From assembly GCA_910578475.1 (NCBI GenBank), contig CAJTRK010000002.1:121316-185315 (forward strand): a stretch of DNA of 64,000 nt, in the 5' to 3' direction. This document shows positions 1 to 9,203 of the stretch, one piece after another. How positions within the stretch are numbered: position 1 is the stretch's first letter; every line of letters begins with the position of its first letter. The notes under the pieces were generated by a model. It worked only from the letters and a program-made list of their open reading frames with translations. It searched no databases and had not been told where the DNA came from. This stretch comes from an uncultured Lachnospiraceae bacterium. Its GTDB lineage: Bacteria > Bacillota > Clostridia > Lachnospirales > Lachnospiraceae. The position numbers were made by a program, and so were the translations under genes.

Positions 1-2
1 GA

Positions 3-452
3 TGGATTATTTATATGGACGAAGAAAGCGGAGAACTTTCCGCCAGACGAAAGGCCCCGGTTACAGGGAGTATTTACAGCGCATTTCCGGAACTGTATAA
101 AATTAAGAATTATCTGACGCACCCAAACCTGTCGTTTGCTTTTCCGTTAATTGACATGGATGAATACCGTCTGCTGCAAAGCAGAGGCCGTGGAAAACGG
201 AGAAAAGGAAGCCGGTATGACAGAATGCCGTTATCTTTGTATGACGAAATTCTGTTGGAACGGCCGGAAGACTTTATACAGGTCATTCCCTATGAACTGG
301 AGGAACCTTTTACCGTAAAAGAATTTGCGAAAGCCGCTCATATAAAGCGGGAACTCGCACAGGTGACGCTTCATATTCTGTATTCCATGAAACTTGTAAA
401 CCGCCCCGGCAAGCGAGGGCGGGAATATCTGTATGAAGTGGTGGCAGAATAA
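3..452 (+). CDS. C-terminal part of an uncharacterised protein, cut by the window edge
   Basis: The reading frame is open from the first codon in the window to a TAA at 450-452, so the true start probably lies to the left; the first ATG inside the window is at 15. The visible part, about 150 residues, has a strongly basic stretch (RGRGKRRKGSRYDRMP) followed by an Asp/Glu-rich segment. It ends in a region that reads like a winged helix (VKEFAKAAHIKRELAQVTLH, then a basic wing KRGREYLY), suggesting DNA or RNA binding. I do not recognise the family and assign no function. It lies just upstream of the topoisomerase pair, with a promoter-like sequence between them, so it is probably a separate transcription unit. 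Confidence 0.6.
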   Translation, partial: WIIYMDEESGELSARRKAPVTGSIYSAFPELYKIKNYLTHPNLSFAFPLIDMDEYRLLQSRGRGKRRKGSRYDRMPLSLYDEILLERPEDFIQVIPYELEEPFTVKEFAKAAHIKRELAQVTLHILYSMKLVNRPGKRGREYLYEVVAE

Positions 453-507
453 TTGCGGCTTGAGGCAGACAGGCTATCATTTAAAGTAAATTCTCCAAGT
501 CTTGTAC

Positions 508-537
508 TTTACAGAGATTGGAAATTCATGATAAAAT
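508..537 (+). promoter_or_regulatory. Putative sigma-A promoter for the topoisomerase genes
   Basis: TTTACA (508-513) and TAAAAT (532-537) are separated by 18 bases, and a TG one base before the -10 box makes it an extended -10. It gives a leader of about 70 bases before the ATG at 616. The leader contains a six-base-pair inverted repeat (TGTCTG/CAGACA, about 561-578). Called by eye only. Confidence 0.5.
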
Positions 538-615
538 ATTCGGGAATGTTGTTTGGTTTTTGTCTGCAATTACAGACAGAAATTTTCAGACTGAGTAAAG
601 GCACAGGTACTATCA

Positions 616-2538
616 ATGGCGAAAGAAAATAACTACGGAGCCTCCAACATTATCGTTCTGGAAGGGTTGGAAGCGGTCAGGGTCAGACCGGGAATGTATA
701 TCGGAAGCGTTTCGACGAAAGGTCTGAATCATTTAATTTATGAAATCGTAGATAATGCGGTAGACGAGCATTTGGCCGGCTATTGCAATACAATTTATGT
801 GACGCTTAACGCGGACGGTTCCGCCACCGTAGAAGACGACGGCCGAGGAATTCCCGTCGGCATGCACGAGAAAGGCATCAGCGCGGAGCGCCTTGTTTTC
901 ACGACGCTTCATGCGGGCGGCAAATTCGATAACGAAGCCTATAAAACGAGCGGAGGTCTCCACGGTGTTGGTTCTTCGGTCGTCAATGCGCTTTCCACCT
1001 GGCTCCATGTACAGGTCAAAACGGAAGGTTTTATTTATGAAGATAAATATGAACGCGGCATTCCTGCGCTGGAATTAAAGAACGGCCTTCTGCCCGTAAT
1101 CGGCAAGACAAAAGAAACCGGAACGAAAATCAGTTTTCTGCCGGATGATACGATTTTTGACAAAACATGGTTTAAAGAAGAGGATGTAAAGAGCCGCCTT
1201 CATGAGACGGCTTATCTGAATCCGAATCTGACCATTATTTTTGAAGATAAGAGAAAAGAAGAAACGGAACATATCGAATTTCATGAACCGGAAGGGATTA
1301 TCGGTTTTATCAAAGATATGAACAAATCCAGAGAAGCGATTCATGATGTCATTTATTTTCAGGGAGAAGCAGAAGGCATCAATGTCGAGGTCGCTTTCCA
1401 GTATGTGAATGAGTTTCATGAAAACGTGCTTGGCTTCTGTAACAACATCTATAATGCTGAAGGCGGAACACATCTGACCGGATTTAAGACCATGTTTACC
1501 AACGTGATAAATACATACGCACGGGGATTGAATATTCTGAAAGAAAAGGATGTCAATTTTACGGGAGCCGACGTCCGGAACGGTATGACGGCAGTTGTTT
1601 CCATCAAACATCCGGACCCGCGGTTCGAAGGACAGACGAAAACGAAACTGGACAATCAGGATGCGGCCAAAATTGTCAGCAAAGTGACAGGAGATGAAAT
1701 CGTCCGGTATTTTGACAGAAATCTGGAAACATTGAAGAGCATCATCGGCTGCGCGGAAAAAGCGGCGAAAATACGAAAAGCGGAAGAGAAGGCCAGGACC
1801 AATATGCTGACAAAGCAGAAATTTTCCTTCGATTCCAACGGAAAACTGGCCAACTGCGAGTCCAAAGACCCGGCAAAATGCGAAATTTTCATTGTCGAGG
1901 GAGATTCCGCCGGCGGCAGCGCCAAAACTGCGAGAAACCGGATGTTTCAGGCAATTCTGCCGATTCGCGGTAAAATTTTAAATGTGGAAAAAGCGAGCAT
2001 CGACAAGATTCTGGCCAATGCGGAAATTAAAACCATGATTAACGCTTTCGGCTGTGGATTTTCGGAAGGCTACGGAAATGATTTTGATATTTCCAAACTT
2101 CGATACGATAAAATCATTATTATGGCCGATGCCGACGTAGACGGCGCACATATCTCCAATTTGCTCCTCACCCTGTTCTATCGTTTTATGCCGGAGCTCA
2201 TTTTTGAGGGACATGTTTATATCGCGATGCCGCCGCTCTATAAGGCGATGCCGTCAAAGGGAAAAGAAGAATATCTGTACGACGACAAAGCGCTGGAAAA
2301 ATACCGGAAAAGACATAAAGGGCCCTTTACCTTACAGCGTTACAAAGGTCTGGGCGAAATGGATGCGGAACAGTTGTGGGAAACGACACTGGACCCGGAA
2401 TCAAGAATGTTGAAGCTTGTGGAAATCGAAGACGCCCGTATGGCGTCGGAGGTCACGGAAATGCTGATGGGAACGGAAGTTCCTCCACGAAAGGAATTTA
2501 TTTACCGGCATGCAAGAGAAGCGGAACTGGATGTATAA
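616..2538 (+). CDS. parE: Type II topoisomerase subunit B (ParE/GyrB family, topoisomerase IV-like)
   Basis: ATPase and TOPRIM subunit of a type II topoisomerase. The 640 residues show the GHKL ATPase domain (VRPGMYIGS, then EIVDNAVDEH, DDGRGIPV and GGLHGVGSSVVNAL), the transducer domain, and the TOPRIM domain with EGDSAGGSA, RGKILNVEK, the metal-binding DADVDGAHI, and QRYKGLGEMD near the C-terminus. At 640 residues it is compact, as in ParE and Gram-positive GyrB, so sequence of this subunit alone does not separate the two. The partner gene 68 bases downstream lacks a GyrA box, which favours topoisomerase IV (decatenation, chromosome segregation). No dnaA, dnaN or recF is nearby, which also argues against the usual gyrBA locus. 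Confidence is high for the family and moderate for parE rather than gyrB. Confidence 0.9.
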   Translation: MAKENNYGASNIIVLEGLEAVRVRPGMYIGSVSTKGLNHLIYEIVDNAVDEHLAGYCNTIYVTLNADGSATVEDDGRGIPVGMHEKGISAERLVFTTLHAGGKFDNEAYKTSGGLHGVGSSVVNALSTWLHVQVKTEGFIYEDKYERGIPALELKNGLLPVIGKTKETGTKISFLPDDTIFDKTWFKEEDVKSRLHETAYLNPNLTIIFEDKRKEETEHIEFHEPEGIIGFIKDMNKSREAIHDVIYFQGEAEGINVEVAFQYVNEFHENVLGFCNNIYNAEGGTHLTGFKTMFTNVINTYARGLNILKEKDVNFTGADVRNGMTAVVSIKHPDPRFEGQTKTKLDNQDAAKIVSKVTGDEIVRYFDRNLETLKSIIGCAEKAAKIRKAEEKARTNMLTKQKFSFDSNGKLANCESKDPAKCEIFIVEGDSAGGSAKTARNRMFQAILPIRGKILNVEKASIDKILANAEIKTMINAFGCGFSEGYGNDFDISKLRYDKIIIMADADVDGAHISNLLLTLFYRFMPELIFEGHVYIAMPPLYKAMPSKGKEEYLYDDKALEKYRKRHKGPFTLQRYKGLGEMDAEQLWETTLDPESRMLKLVEIEDARMASEVTEMLMGTEVPPRKEFIYRHAREAELDV

Positions 2539-2606
2539 GCATGGTTTAGTCCGGCCGCCAGTCGGAAAAGCAGAGATGCGCTCGAAGCGCACAAAGGGGT
2601 ATACGA

Positions 2607-4847
2607 ATGGAAGACAGCAGAATTATTAAAACCGAATATTCCGAAGTCATGCAGAAATCTTTTATTGATTATGCGATGAGCGTTATCATAGCCAGAGCGC
2701 TTCCCGATGTACGGGACGGATTGAAGCCCGTACAGAGACGGACGCTTTATGACATGTATGAGCTCGGTATACGCTATGACAGACCGTACCGTAAGTCTGC
2801 GCGTATCGTCGGCGATACAATGGGTAAATATCATCCGCATGGAGACAGTTCCATCTATGATGCGCTTGTGGTCATGACACAGGATTTCAAAAAGGGACTG
2901 CCTTTAATTGACGGACACGGCAATTTCGGCAACATCGAAGGCGACGGCGCGGCGGCAATGCGTTATACGGAAGCGAGACTGGAACGGATTACCCAGGAGG
3001 CATTTTTAGCCGATTTGGATAAAGACGTTGTCGATTTCCTGCCGAATTTCGATGAGACAGAGAAAGAACCGGGCGTTCTTCCGGTCAAAATTCCCAATCT
3101 GCTCATCAATGGTTCGGAAGGAATTGCGGTCGGCATGGCGACCAATATTCCGCCGCATAATCTGGCGGAAGTCATTAACGCGATGAAAGCCTGTATGTCA
3201 GATGAAAACATCACGACAAGAGAACTGATGCGTTATGTCAAAGGACCGGATTTTCCGACGGGCGGCATCGTCATTAATCAGGATGAACTGCTGCATATCT
3301 ATGAGACCGGAACCGGCAAAATAAGAATCCGCGGTAAAGTAGAAGTGGAAAAGGCCAAAGGAGGTAAAATAAACCTTGTCATCACCGAAATCCCCTATAC
3401 GATGATTGGCTCTTACATCGGTAAATTTCTGATGGATGTAGCATCGCTTGCGGAAACGAAAAAAACGCAGGATATCGTGGATATCACAAACCAGTCTTCC
3501 AAAGAGGGAATCCGTATTGTAATTGAACTTCGCAAAGACGCGGACGTAGAAAATTTCACCAATCTGCTCTATAAAAAAACCAAGCTGGAAGATACTTTCG
3601 GCGTCAATATGCTCGCCATTGCAGACGGCAAGCCGGAAACGATGGGATTAAAGCAGATTCTCAAGGCGAACATCGATTTCCAGTATGAGGTTGCCACACG
3701 AAAATATAAAAATCTGCTGGCAAAAGAGCTGGATAAGAAAGAAATACAGGAAGGGCTCATCAAAGCATGCAATGTCATCGACCTGATTATCGAAATCCTT
3801 CGCGGTTCCAAAGACCGGAACATGGCCAAAGCCTGCCTGGTAGAAGGAAAAACGGACGGCATTAAGTTCCGCTCCAAAGAGTCCAAAATCATGGCGGCGC
3901 AGCTTATGTTTTCCGAAAAGCAGGCCAATGCGATACTGGAGATGCGTCTGTATAAACTGATTGGCCTGGAAATTGAAGCGTTGATAAACGACCACGAAGA
4001 AACGATGGCGAACATTTACCGTTATGAAGATATTCTGGCCAGACGGGATTCTATGGCGCAGGTTATCATCAATGAGCTTGACGAGATTAAATCCGCCTAT
4101 GCAAGACGCCGGCGGACGGAAATTACCAATGCCGAAGAGGCTGTCTATGTCGAGAAAAAAGCAGAAGAGATGGATATCGTTTTCCTGATGGACCGCTTCG
4201 GTTATGCAAGAACCATTGATTTACAGACTTATGAACGAAATAAAGAATCCGTGCACGCAGAGAACAAATATGTGTTCCAATGTAAAAATACAGGAAAAAT
4301 TTGCATTTTTACGAATACGGGACAGCTTCATACCATCAAGGCGGCCGATTTACCGTTTGGAAAGTTTCGGGACAAAGGCACTCCGGTGGACAATGTCAGC
4401 AACTATGAATCTGCAAGAGAAAACATCATATATGCGGCAAGCCAGACGGATTTGAACCTGTACCGCGTGATTTTTGCAACAAAACTTGCAATGTTAAAAG
4501 TCGTTGACGGCGGCGAGTTTGACGTTACCAAACGAACCGTTGCGGCAACCAAACTGCAGGAAGACGATGAAGTTATCAGCGTTGTAACGCTGAAGGAACA
4601 GCATAACATCATTTTACAATCGAAAAACGGATATTTTCTGCGGTTTACGGTTGACGAAATTCCGGAGAAAAAGAAAGGCGCCGTTGGCGTCCGCGGCATG
4701 AAGCTCGGGGCAGAAGACAGCCTGGAAGCCGTTCACTATACCCGTCCGACGGACAACAGCGTGATTGAATACAAAGGAAAAGAAATCGAATTAAACAAAT
4801 TGAAACTGGGAAGCCGGGACAGCAAAGGCGTTAGGGTGCGCACATAA
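2607..4847 (+). CDS. parC: Type II topoisomerase subunit A (ParC/GyrA family, topoisomerase IV-like)
   Basis: DNA-cleaving subunit that pairs with the preceding ParE-like protein. The winged-helix domain carries the active-site tyrosine Tyr120 in AAMRYTEARL, and the quinolone-determining region reads KYHPHGDSSIYDALV, with Ser81 and Asp85 at the two positions usually mutated in resistance, i.e. wild-type-like. A coiled-coil tower follows, then a beta-pinwheel-like C-terminal domain from about residue 515. That domain has no QRRGGKG GyrA box, the motif needed for negative supercoiling by gyrase, and the protein is short at 746 residues; both support ParC. An inverted repeat (TGCGCT/AGCGCA) lies between the two genes at about 2573-2594. 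The pair is presumably cotranscribed. Confidence 0.9.
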   Translation: MEDSRIIKTEYSEVMQKSFIDYAMSVIIARALPDVRDGLKPVQRRTLYDMYELGIRYDRPYRKSARIVGDTMGKYHPHGDSSIYDALVVMTQDFKKGLPLIDGHGNFGNIEGDGAAAMRYTEARLERITQEAFLADLDKDVVDFLPNFDETEKEPGVLPVKIPNLLINGSEGIAVGMATNIPPHNLAEVINAMKACMSDENITTRELMRYVKGPDFPTGGIVINQDELLHIYETGTGKIRIRGKVEVEKAKGGKINLVITEIPYTMIGSYIGKFLMDVASLAETKKTQDIVDITNQSSKEGIRIVIELRKDADVENFTNLLYKKTKLEDTFGVNMLAIADGKPETMGLKQILKANIDFQYEVATRKYKNLLAKELDKKEIQEGLIKACNVIDLIIEILRGSKDRNMAKACLVEGKTDGIKFRSKESKIMAAQLMFSEKQANAILEMRLYKLIGLEIEALINDHEETMANIYRYEDILARRDSMAQVIINELDEIKSAYARRRRTEITNAEEAVYVEKKAEEMDIVFLMDRFGYARTIDLQTYERNKESVHAENKYVFQCKNTGKICIFTNTGQLHTIKAADLPFGKFRDKGTPVDNVSNYESARENIIYAASQTDLNLYRVIFATKLAMLKVVDGGEFDVTKRTVAATKLQEDDEVISVVTLKEQHNIILQSKNGYFLRFTVDEIPEKKKGAVGVRGMKLGAEDSLEAVHYTRPTDNSVIEYKGKEIELNKLKLGSRDSKGVRVRT

Positions 4848-4908
4848 AAAGTTGGTGACGATTACGCCGGGCATGTCCGGATATCAGAGAAAGGCATGGG
4901 AAATTCAA

Positions 4909-5457
4909 ATGCGGGTGATTGCGGGAAAAGCAAGGAGTCTGAAACTGAAAACACCGGACGGGCTGGAAACAAGGCCGACCACAGACCGGATAAAGGAAAC
5001 ATTGTTCAATATGTTACAGCCGTATCTGCCGGGCAGTATTTTTATTGATTTGTTCAGCGGAAGCGGCGGAATCGGCATTGAAGCATTGAGCAGAGGCGCG
5101 AAACATGCTTATTTTGTGGAAAACAATAAAAACGCTGTCTTGTGTATACAGGAAAACCTGAAATTCACAAGATTGATGGAAGACGCCACGCTTCTGAAGC
5201 AGGATGTGCTCAGTGCGGTTTTGGGCATCCATGAAAAGGAAGCGGATGTCATCTTTATTGACCCTCCCTATGAGCAGGGATATGAAAGGCAGACGCTTGC
5301 GCTTCTCGCGAACCAGAGTTATGTGACGCAGGATACGCTGATTGTCGTGGAAGCCCTGCGGGAAACGGATTTTTCCTATGTGGAAACACTTGGTTTTACC
5401 ATAACAAAAGAGAAATGTTACAAGTCGAACAAACACGTTTTTCTGAAAAAAATTTAA
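4909..5457 (+). CDS. rsmD: 16S rRNA (guanine966-N2)-methyltransferase RsmD
   Basis: Methylates G966 of 16S rRNA using S-adenosylmethionine. The 182-residue protein begins MRVIAGKARS, the typical RsmD start, with the conserved TRPTTDRIKETLFN block at residues 21-34, the SAM-binding loop DLFSGSGGIGIE at 47-58 and the amino-methylase motif DPPY at 118-121. The frame is open upstream to a TTG at 4852, but homologues start at the ATG at 4909, which sits 14 bases after an AAAGG at 4890-4894. In Bacillota rsmD is commonly next to coaD, as here. Confidence 0.92.
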   Translation: MRVIAGKARSLKLKTPDGLETRPTTDRIKETLFNMLQPYLPGSIFIDLFSGSGGIGIEALSRGAKHAYFVENNKNAVLCIQENLKFTRLMEDATLLKQDVLSAVLGIHEKEADVIFIDPPYEQGYERQTLALLANQSYVTQDTLIVVEALRETDFSYVETLGFTITKEKCYKSNKHVFLKKI

Positions 5458-5499
5458 TTTTTTAAAATTTTTTAAAGACATTTTTTGCGAAGTGATTTA

Positions 5500-5508
5500 T
5501 GATATACT
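5500..5508 (+). promoter_or_regulatory. Putative extended -10 promoter for coaD
   Basis: TG-A-TATACT at 5500-5508 matches an extended -10 element. No good -35 box is found 17 bases upstream, only a T-rich run. It lies about 50 bases before the coaD start, so coaD may be transcribed apart from rsmD. Confidence 0.4.
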
Positions 5509-5559
5509 TAGATACAAAAAAGTTGATTTATAAAATTTGCTGAACTGGAGAGGCATACT

Positions 5560-6048
5560 ATGAGAGCAGCCATTTATCCGGGAAGTTTTGACCCGGTAAC
5601 CTTCGGTCATCTTGATGTAATCAAAAGAGCCGCCGAAATTTTTGATGAATTAACGGTAAGCGTGTTGAATAATAAAGTAAAGACTCCATTGTTTTCTGTG
5701 GAAGAACGTGTTAAGATATTGGAAGAGGCGACAAAGAATATTCCGAATGTAAAAGTAGATTCTTTCAGCGGCCTTTTAATTGATTATGCGAAGCGTAAAG
5801 GCGTTCATGTAGCGATTCGGGGGCTGCGCGCAATTACGGATTTTGAATACGAATTGCAGATAGCGCAGACGAATCGAAAACTTTCGGGCGGGGAACTGGA
5901 TACGATGTTCCTGACAACGAGTCTGGAATATGCCTATTTAAGTTCGTCGAGCATCAAGGAAATTGCCAGCTTTAACGGCGATATTTCCCAATGCGTTCCG
6001 GAATTTGTCGGGAAACTGGTCTATGAAAAATATGGTTATAGCAGATAG
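5560..6048 (+). CDS. coaD: Phosphopantetheine adenylyltransferase
   Basis: Penultimate enzyme of coenzyme A synthesis: joins 4'-phosphopantetheine and ATP to give dephospho-CoA. The 162 residues are the normal length. The nucleotidyltransferase motif GSFDPVTFGH sits at the N-terminus, the substrate region AIRGLRAITDFEYE is in the middle, and the second nucleotide motif YLSSSSIKEIA is near the C-terminus. A GAGAGG ribosome-binding site precedes the ATG. The stop is 8 bases before the next gene, so the two are likely cotranscribed. Confidence 0.97.
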   Translation: MRAAIYPGSFDPVTFGHLDVIKRAAEIFDELTVSVLNNKVKTPLFSVEERVKILEEATKNIPNVKVDSFSGLLIDYAKRKGVHVAIRGLRAITDFEYELQIAQTNRKLSGGELDTMFLTTSLEYAYLSSSSIKEIASFNGDISQCVPEFVGKLVYEKYGYSR

Positions 6049-6056
6049 GAGTAAAG

Positions 6057-6671
6057 ATGAGCAGCAGAATCGAACAGTTAATCGATGAAATCGAAGATTA
6101 TATTGATGGGTGCAAATATCAGCCCCTTTCCAAGACAAATATCATTGTAAATAAAGAAGAGATTGACGAGCTATTGCGTGAACTCCGCATGAAAACGCCG
6201 GATGAAATCAAACGTTATCAGAAAATTATTTCCAATAAGGAAGCGATTTTAAACGATGCGCGCAATAAAGCGGAAGCCTTGATTAATGATGCGACGGTAC
6301 ATACCAATGAGCTGATTAACGAACATGAAATCATGCAGCAGGCTTATGCGCAGGCGAACGAAGTCGTTACGCTGGCATCGCATCAGGCCCAGGAAATATT
6401 GGATAACGCCACGATAGAAGCCAATGGCGTCCGGGCTGCGGCTGTTCAATACCTGGACGATATGCTGGCAAGCCTTGAAAATCTGATGACGACGACTTTA
6501 AATACCACGACTGCGCATTATGAAAGTTTCTTCAATACGATTAACAGTTATAATGAAGTCGTGAAAGCGAACAGGGCGGAACTGATGCCGCAGAGCGTTG
6601 AAAAACTGCTGAAAGAAGCGGATTATGACGATAGAGCCGAAGAGTCTATTAATCTGGATTTGGTACAGTGA
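6057..6671 (+). CDS. Coiled-coil protein of unknown function (V-ATPase subunit-like helix)
   Basis: A 204-residue protein, mostly helical and charged. Residues 75-130 form a long Ala/Glu/Asn-rich heptad-like stretch (ARNKAEALINDATVHTNELI and on) of the kind annotated as ATPase subunit H-like or DivIVA-like in related Clostridia. The N-terminus (SSRIEQLIDEIEDYIDGCKY) also looks like a short amphipathic or coiled region. There is no signal peptide or membrane segment, so it is probably cytoplasmic, perhaps a scaffold. It follows coaD by 8 bases, and the next gene begins 22 bases after its stop. I infer no specific function; a role at the membrane or division site is a guess from the coiled coil alone. 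Confidence 0.8.
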   Translation: MSSRIEQLIDEIEDYIDGCKYQPLSKTNIIVNKEEIDELLRELRMKTPDEIKRYQKIISNKEAILNDARNKAEALINDATVHTNELINEHEIMQQAYAQANEVVTLASHQAQEILDNATIEANGVRAAAVQYLDDMLASLENLMTTTLNTTTAHYESFFNTINSYNEVVKANRAELMPQSVEKLLKEADYDDRAEESINLDLVQ

Positions 6672-6693
6672 AAGAAAGCGTATGGTTAATGAT

Positions 6694-8118
6694 ATGATTC
6701 AAAAGTTCACAATAAGCTGGTTTCAAAGGGAAGCCGGCTTATTCTTTTTCACAATGGGAATGATTGCCATTCTGGTACTGGCCGGAGGCGTTTTTTCCGG
6801 GGAAGGGATTCTGACTGTTTATGCAGGCGAACAAACTTCCGCCATTACCGCGGCGGAAAATGCTGAAACAGAAGATGGGGACGCGGATATGAGTGACACA
6901 GCGGCTGAAGAGGACGAAAATATCGTCGTTGTCATAGACCCGGGACATGGTGGGGAAAATCTTGGGGCGGAATACGAAGAATACACCGAAAAGGAGATGA
7001 CGCTCATCGTTGCCAAAGCGATGAAGGCGGAACTGGAACAATACAAGGGCATTACCGTTTACCTGACAAGAACCGGAGACGAAGACCTGACATTGGAAGA
7101 AAGATGTGATTATGCCGCAAGCGTCAATGCGGATTTTTTGTTCTGCCTGCATTTTAATATGTCCGAATATCATACGCTGTTCGGCGCGGAAACATGGATT
7201 TCCGCATTTGGCGAACAATACAGCAAAGGATATGCTTTTGCGGACATTGAAATCGGTCTGCTGCAGGAAATGGGGCTATACTCCCGCGGCATCAAAACAA
7301 GGCTGAATGACGAAGGAGAAGATTATTACGGCATTATCCGTCATTCCACAGAACAGAATATACCCTGTGTCCTGATAGAGCACTGTCATCTCGACCAGAA
7401 AAACGACCAGCCCTTTTACGACCGGCAGGACAAGCTGGAAGCCTTTGGAAGGCTCGATGCGGAAGCAGTCGCCAAATATTACGGACTGCGTTCCGAAAGC
7501 CTCGGCAAAGACTTCAGCGATTATCAGAATCTTTCCGTTCCGATACCGTCACAGACAATGAAACCGGATTCCACGGAGCCAGATGTCTGTATGATTGAAC
7601 TTGTAAACCAGAATATGGAGAACGGTGAAATAACCATCAGCGTTTCGGCGGCGGACTATGACAGCGGCATGCTGTATTATACTTACAGTTATAACGGCGG
7701 AATGACTTTTTCGGAATTGCAAAGATGGCCGGATAAAACCAGAGATACCTTTGAGTTTACGCTGACCGTCCCTTCCGGCATGGTTCCGCAAATCATCGTC
7801 AACGCGTATAACGGTTATGATTTATATACGGCAAGCAATACGCTGAGCCTTCCTTCGATGAATTATGAGACGGAACTGGCCGGTGAAGCGGACGAAATTG
7901 CGGAAGAAACCGAGGATGCCGTAGAGAGCGCTTCCGACAGCGTTCTCGCGGGAAAGGCGGACAATGCCCGAAAAACGGAAAAAGAAAAGAATCCGTTGAC
8001 GATGGGATATTTCCTGCAAGTGTGTCTGTTCTGCGCGCTGCTCGTTTTCGCAATGGCCTTTTCCATGACTCTGATTCTCAGAAGCCATAAGAGAAGACGA
8101 AGAAGAAGGCGTAAATAA
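6694..8118 (+). CDS. Membrane-anchored N-acetylmuramoyl-L-alanine amidase (Amidase_3)
   Basis: Zinc amidase that cuts the bond between MurNAc and the stem peptide of peptidoglycan, outside the membrane. It has an N-terminal hydrophobic segment (about residues 14-32), an acidic linker, and an Amidase_3 domain with the zinc and catalytic residues visible: His in VVIDPGHGGENLG, Glu in EYTEKEM, His in FCLHFN and Glu in VLIEHC. An Ig-like region (ITISVSAADYDSG) follows, then a second hydrophobic helix and a tail ending in seven arginines and a lysine. This layout suggests a catalytic domain held outside between two membrane anchors. Start choice is uncertain between ATG at 6682 and 6694. Its last 41 bases overlap the convergent gene on the other strand. 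Confidence 0.88.
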   Translation: MIQKFTISWFQREAGLFFFTMGMIAILVLAGGVFSGEGILTVYAGEQTSAITAAENAETEDGDADMSDTAAEEDENIVVVIDPGHGGENLGAEYEEYTEKEMTLIVAKAMKAELEQYKGITVYLTRTGDEDLTLEERCDYAASVNADFLFCLHFNMSEYHTLFGAETWISAFGEQYSKGYAFADIEIGLLQEMGLYSRGIKTRLNDEGEDYYGIIRHSTEQNIPCVLIEHCHLDQKNDQPFYDRQDKLEAFGRLDAEAVAKYYGLRSESLGKDFSDYQNLSVPIPSQTMKPDSTEPDVCMIELVNQNMENGEITISVSAADYDSGMLYYTYSYNGGMTFSELQRWPDKTRDTFEFTLTVPSGMVPQIIVNAYNGYDLYTASNTLSLPSMNYETELAGEADEIAEETEDAVESASDSVLAGKADNARKTEKEKNPLTMGYFLQVCLFCALLVFAMAFSMTLILRSHKRRRRRRRK

Positions 8119-9103
8119 GCCCGGTAAGGGCCGTCTGAATACATTTGTGCAGGAAATACTGCAAAATGGATAAATTTGTACCTTTTATCATACTGTAGGT
8201 CTGCGCCATGCAGGAAAGGCCGCCAAAAGGAAGTATTGTCAATACCATATAGAAATGACTTTTTCCGGCCCGGCTGATGCCGCTCGTAATCTCGAGCAGG
8301 CAGTTGCAGAGGGAAAGAAAACTGTCCGGCAGAGAAGAAAAAGGCAGTAACATAATATTCAGTAAATTGAAAAAAATCATATATCCGCCTAGTTTTCCGA
8401 TGCCTGCCAGACCGGATACAACCGCATCATCGACGGCGGCTAAAAGAGAAGGTTTCTGCGGCATACAGGCCGCCCGGAACGAATGCTGCGATGCGGAGGC
8501 GGTCCGGAAAGAATGTGTTGATACAGGCGCATAAGCCGTTGTAAAAGGCCATCCGAGCGTGTAGAAACGCATTTTCTGCTGTGTTTCCGGCCATCCAAAC
8601 AGATGAAGGAACGCCCCATAAACAAGCGGCACGCCATACATTATCAGAAAAGGCATAGAACCGGACAGGGAAAGCGTGCTCATCACGAAGCTGAGAAAAT
8701 AAATCGGACCGATGTTATTGCAGAAGGAAAGCAAATAAGCGCCTTCCTTTTCCGAAAGTTTGCCGGCCTGACAAAGTTCGCCGATGACTCTTGCGCCCAT
8801 CGGAAAACCGCAGAGCATTCCCATCAGTATTACATAGGAACCGTTTAACGAGGTTCCCCATATTTTATGAAAAAGCGGATGGAAAAAACGGGCAAAACCT
8901 TCCGTCAGATTCATCCGCACCATGATACCGGAAAGAATCATGAAGGGGAGCAATGTCGGAATCATTTTCCGAAACCATAAAATCAGGCCGGTATAAGCAT
9001 ATTCAAGCGACCTTGCCGGATAACGCAGAAGCAGAAAGGTCAGATAAAGCGCTAACAGCGTAAAGAGCAGTTGAAAAAAAGAATCTTTTATTTTCCGTAA
9101 CAT
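8078..9103 (-). CDS. ylbJ: YlbJ-like sporulation integral membrane protein (nucleoside-recognition/Gate fold)
   Basis: A 341-residue polytopic membrane protein. The N-terminal hydrophobic helix (FFQLLFTLLALYLTFLLL) is followed by LRYPARSLEYAYTGLILWFR, a motif typical of YlbJ/SpoVV-type Gate domain proteins, and by GMLCGFPMGARVIGELCQ and LLSFCNNIGPIYFLS, which match the paired Gate motifs. In Bacillus relatives act in the mother cell in dipicolinic acid or spore cortex steps, which would make this a spore-former. ATG at 9103 is chosen because AAAAGG precedes it by 6 bases; the frame continues upstream without a better site. The gene converges on and overlaps the amidase by 41 bases. Confidence 0.82.
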   Translation of the reverse strand: MLRKIKDSFFQLLFTLLALYLTFLLLRYPARSLEYAYTGLILWFRKMIPTLLPFMILSGIMVRMNLTEGFARFFHPLFHKIWGTSLNGSYVILMGMLCGFPMGARVIGELCQAGKLSEKEGAYLLSFCNNIGPIYFLSFVMSTLSLSGSMPFLIMYGVPLVYGAFLHLFGWPETQQKMRFYTLGWPFTTAYAPVSTHSFRTASASQHSFRAACMPQKPSLLAAVDDAVVSGLAGIGKLGGYMIFFNLLNIMLLPFSSLPDSFLSLCNCLLEITSGISRAGKSHFYMVLTILPFGGLSCMAQTYSMIKGTNLSILQYFLHKCIQTALTGLIYAFFFVFSYGF

Positions 9104-9203
9104 AATCGGCCTTTTGTTGCTGCTTTTTTTCATTATATGTGTTTGAAACCGAAGAAATGATTGTTCACACCGTGAGAAACGAATGCCGGAGGAATGAGCG
9201 GGA

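Noticed and set aside
1075..1611. Long reverse-strand open frames inside parE and many other genes
   Set aside because: They mirror strongly coding sequence on the other strand and have no ribosome-binding sites or family features.
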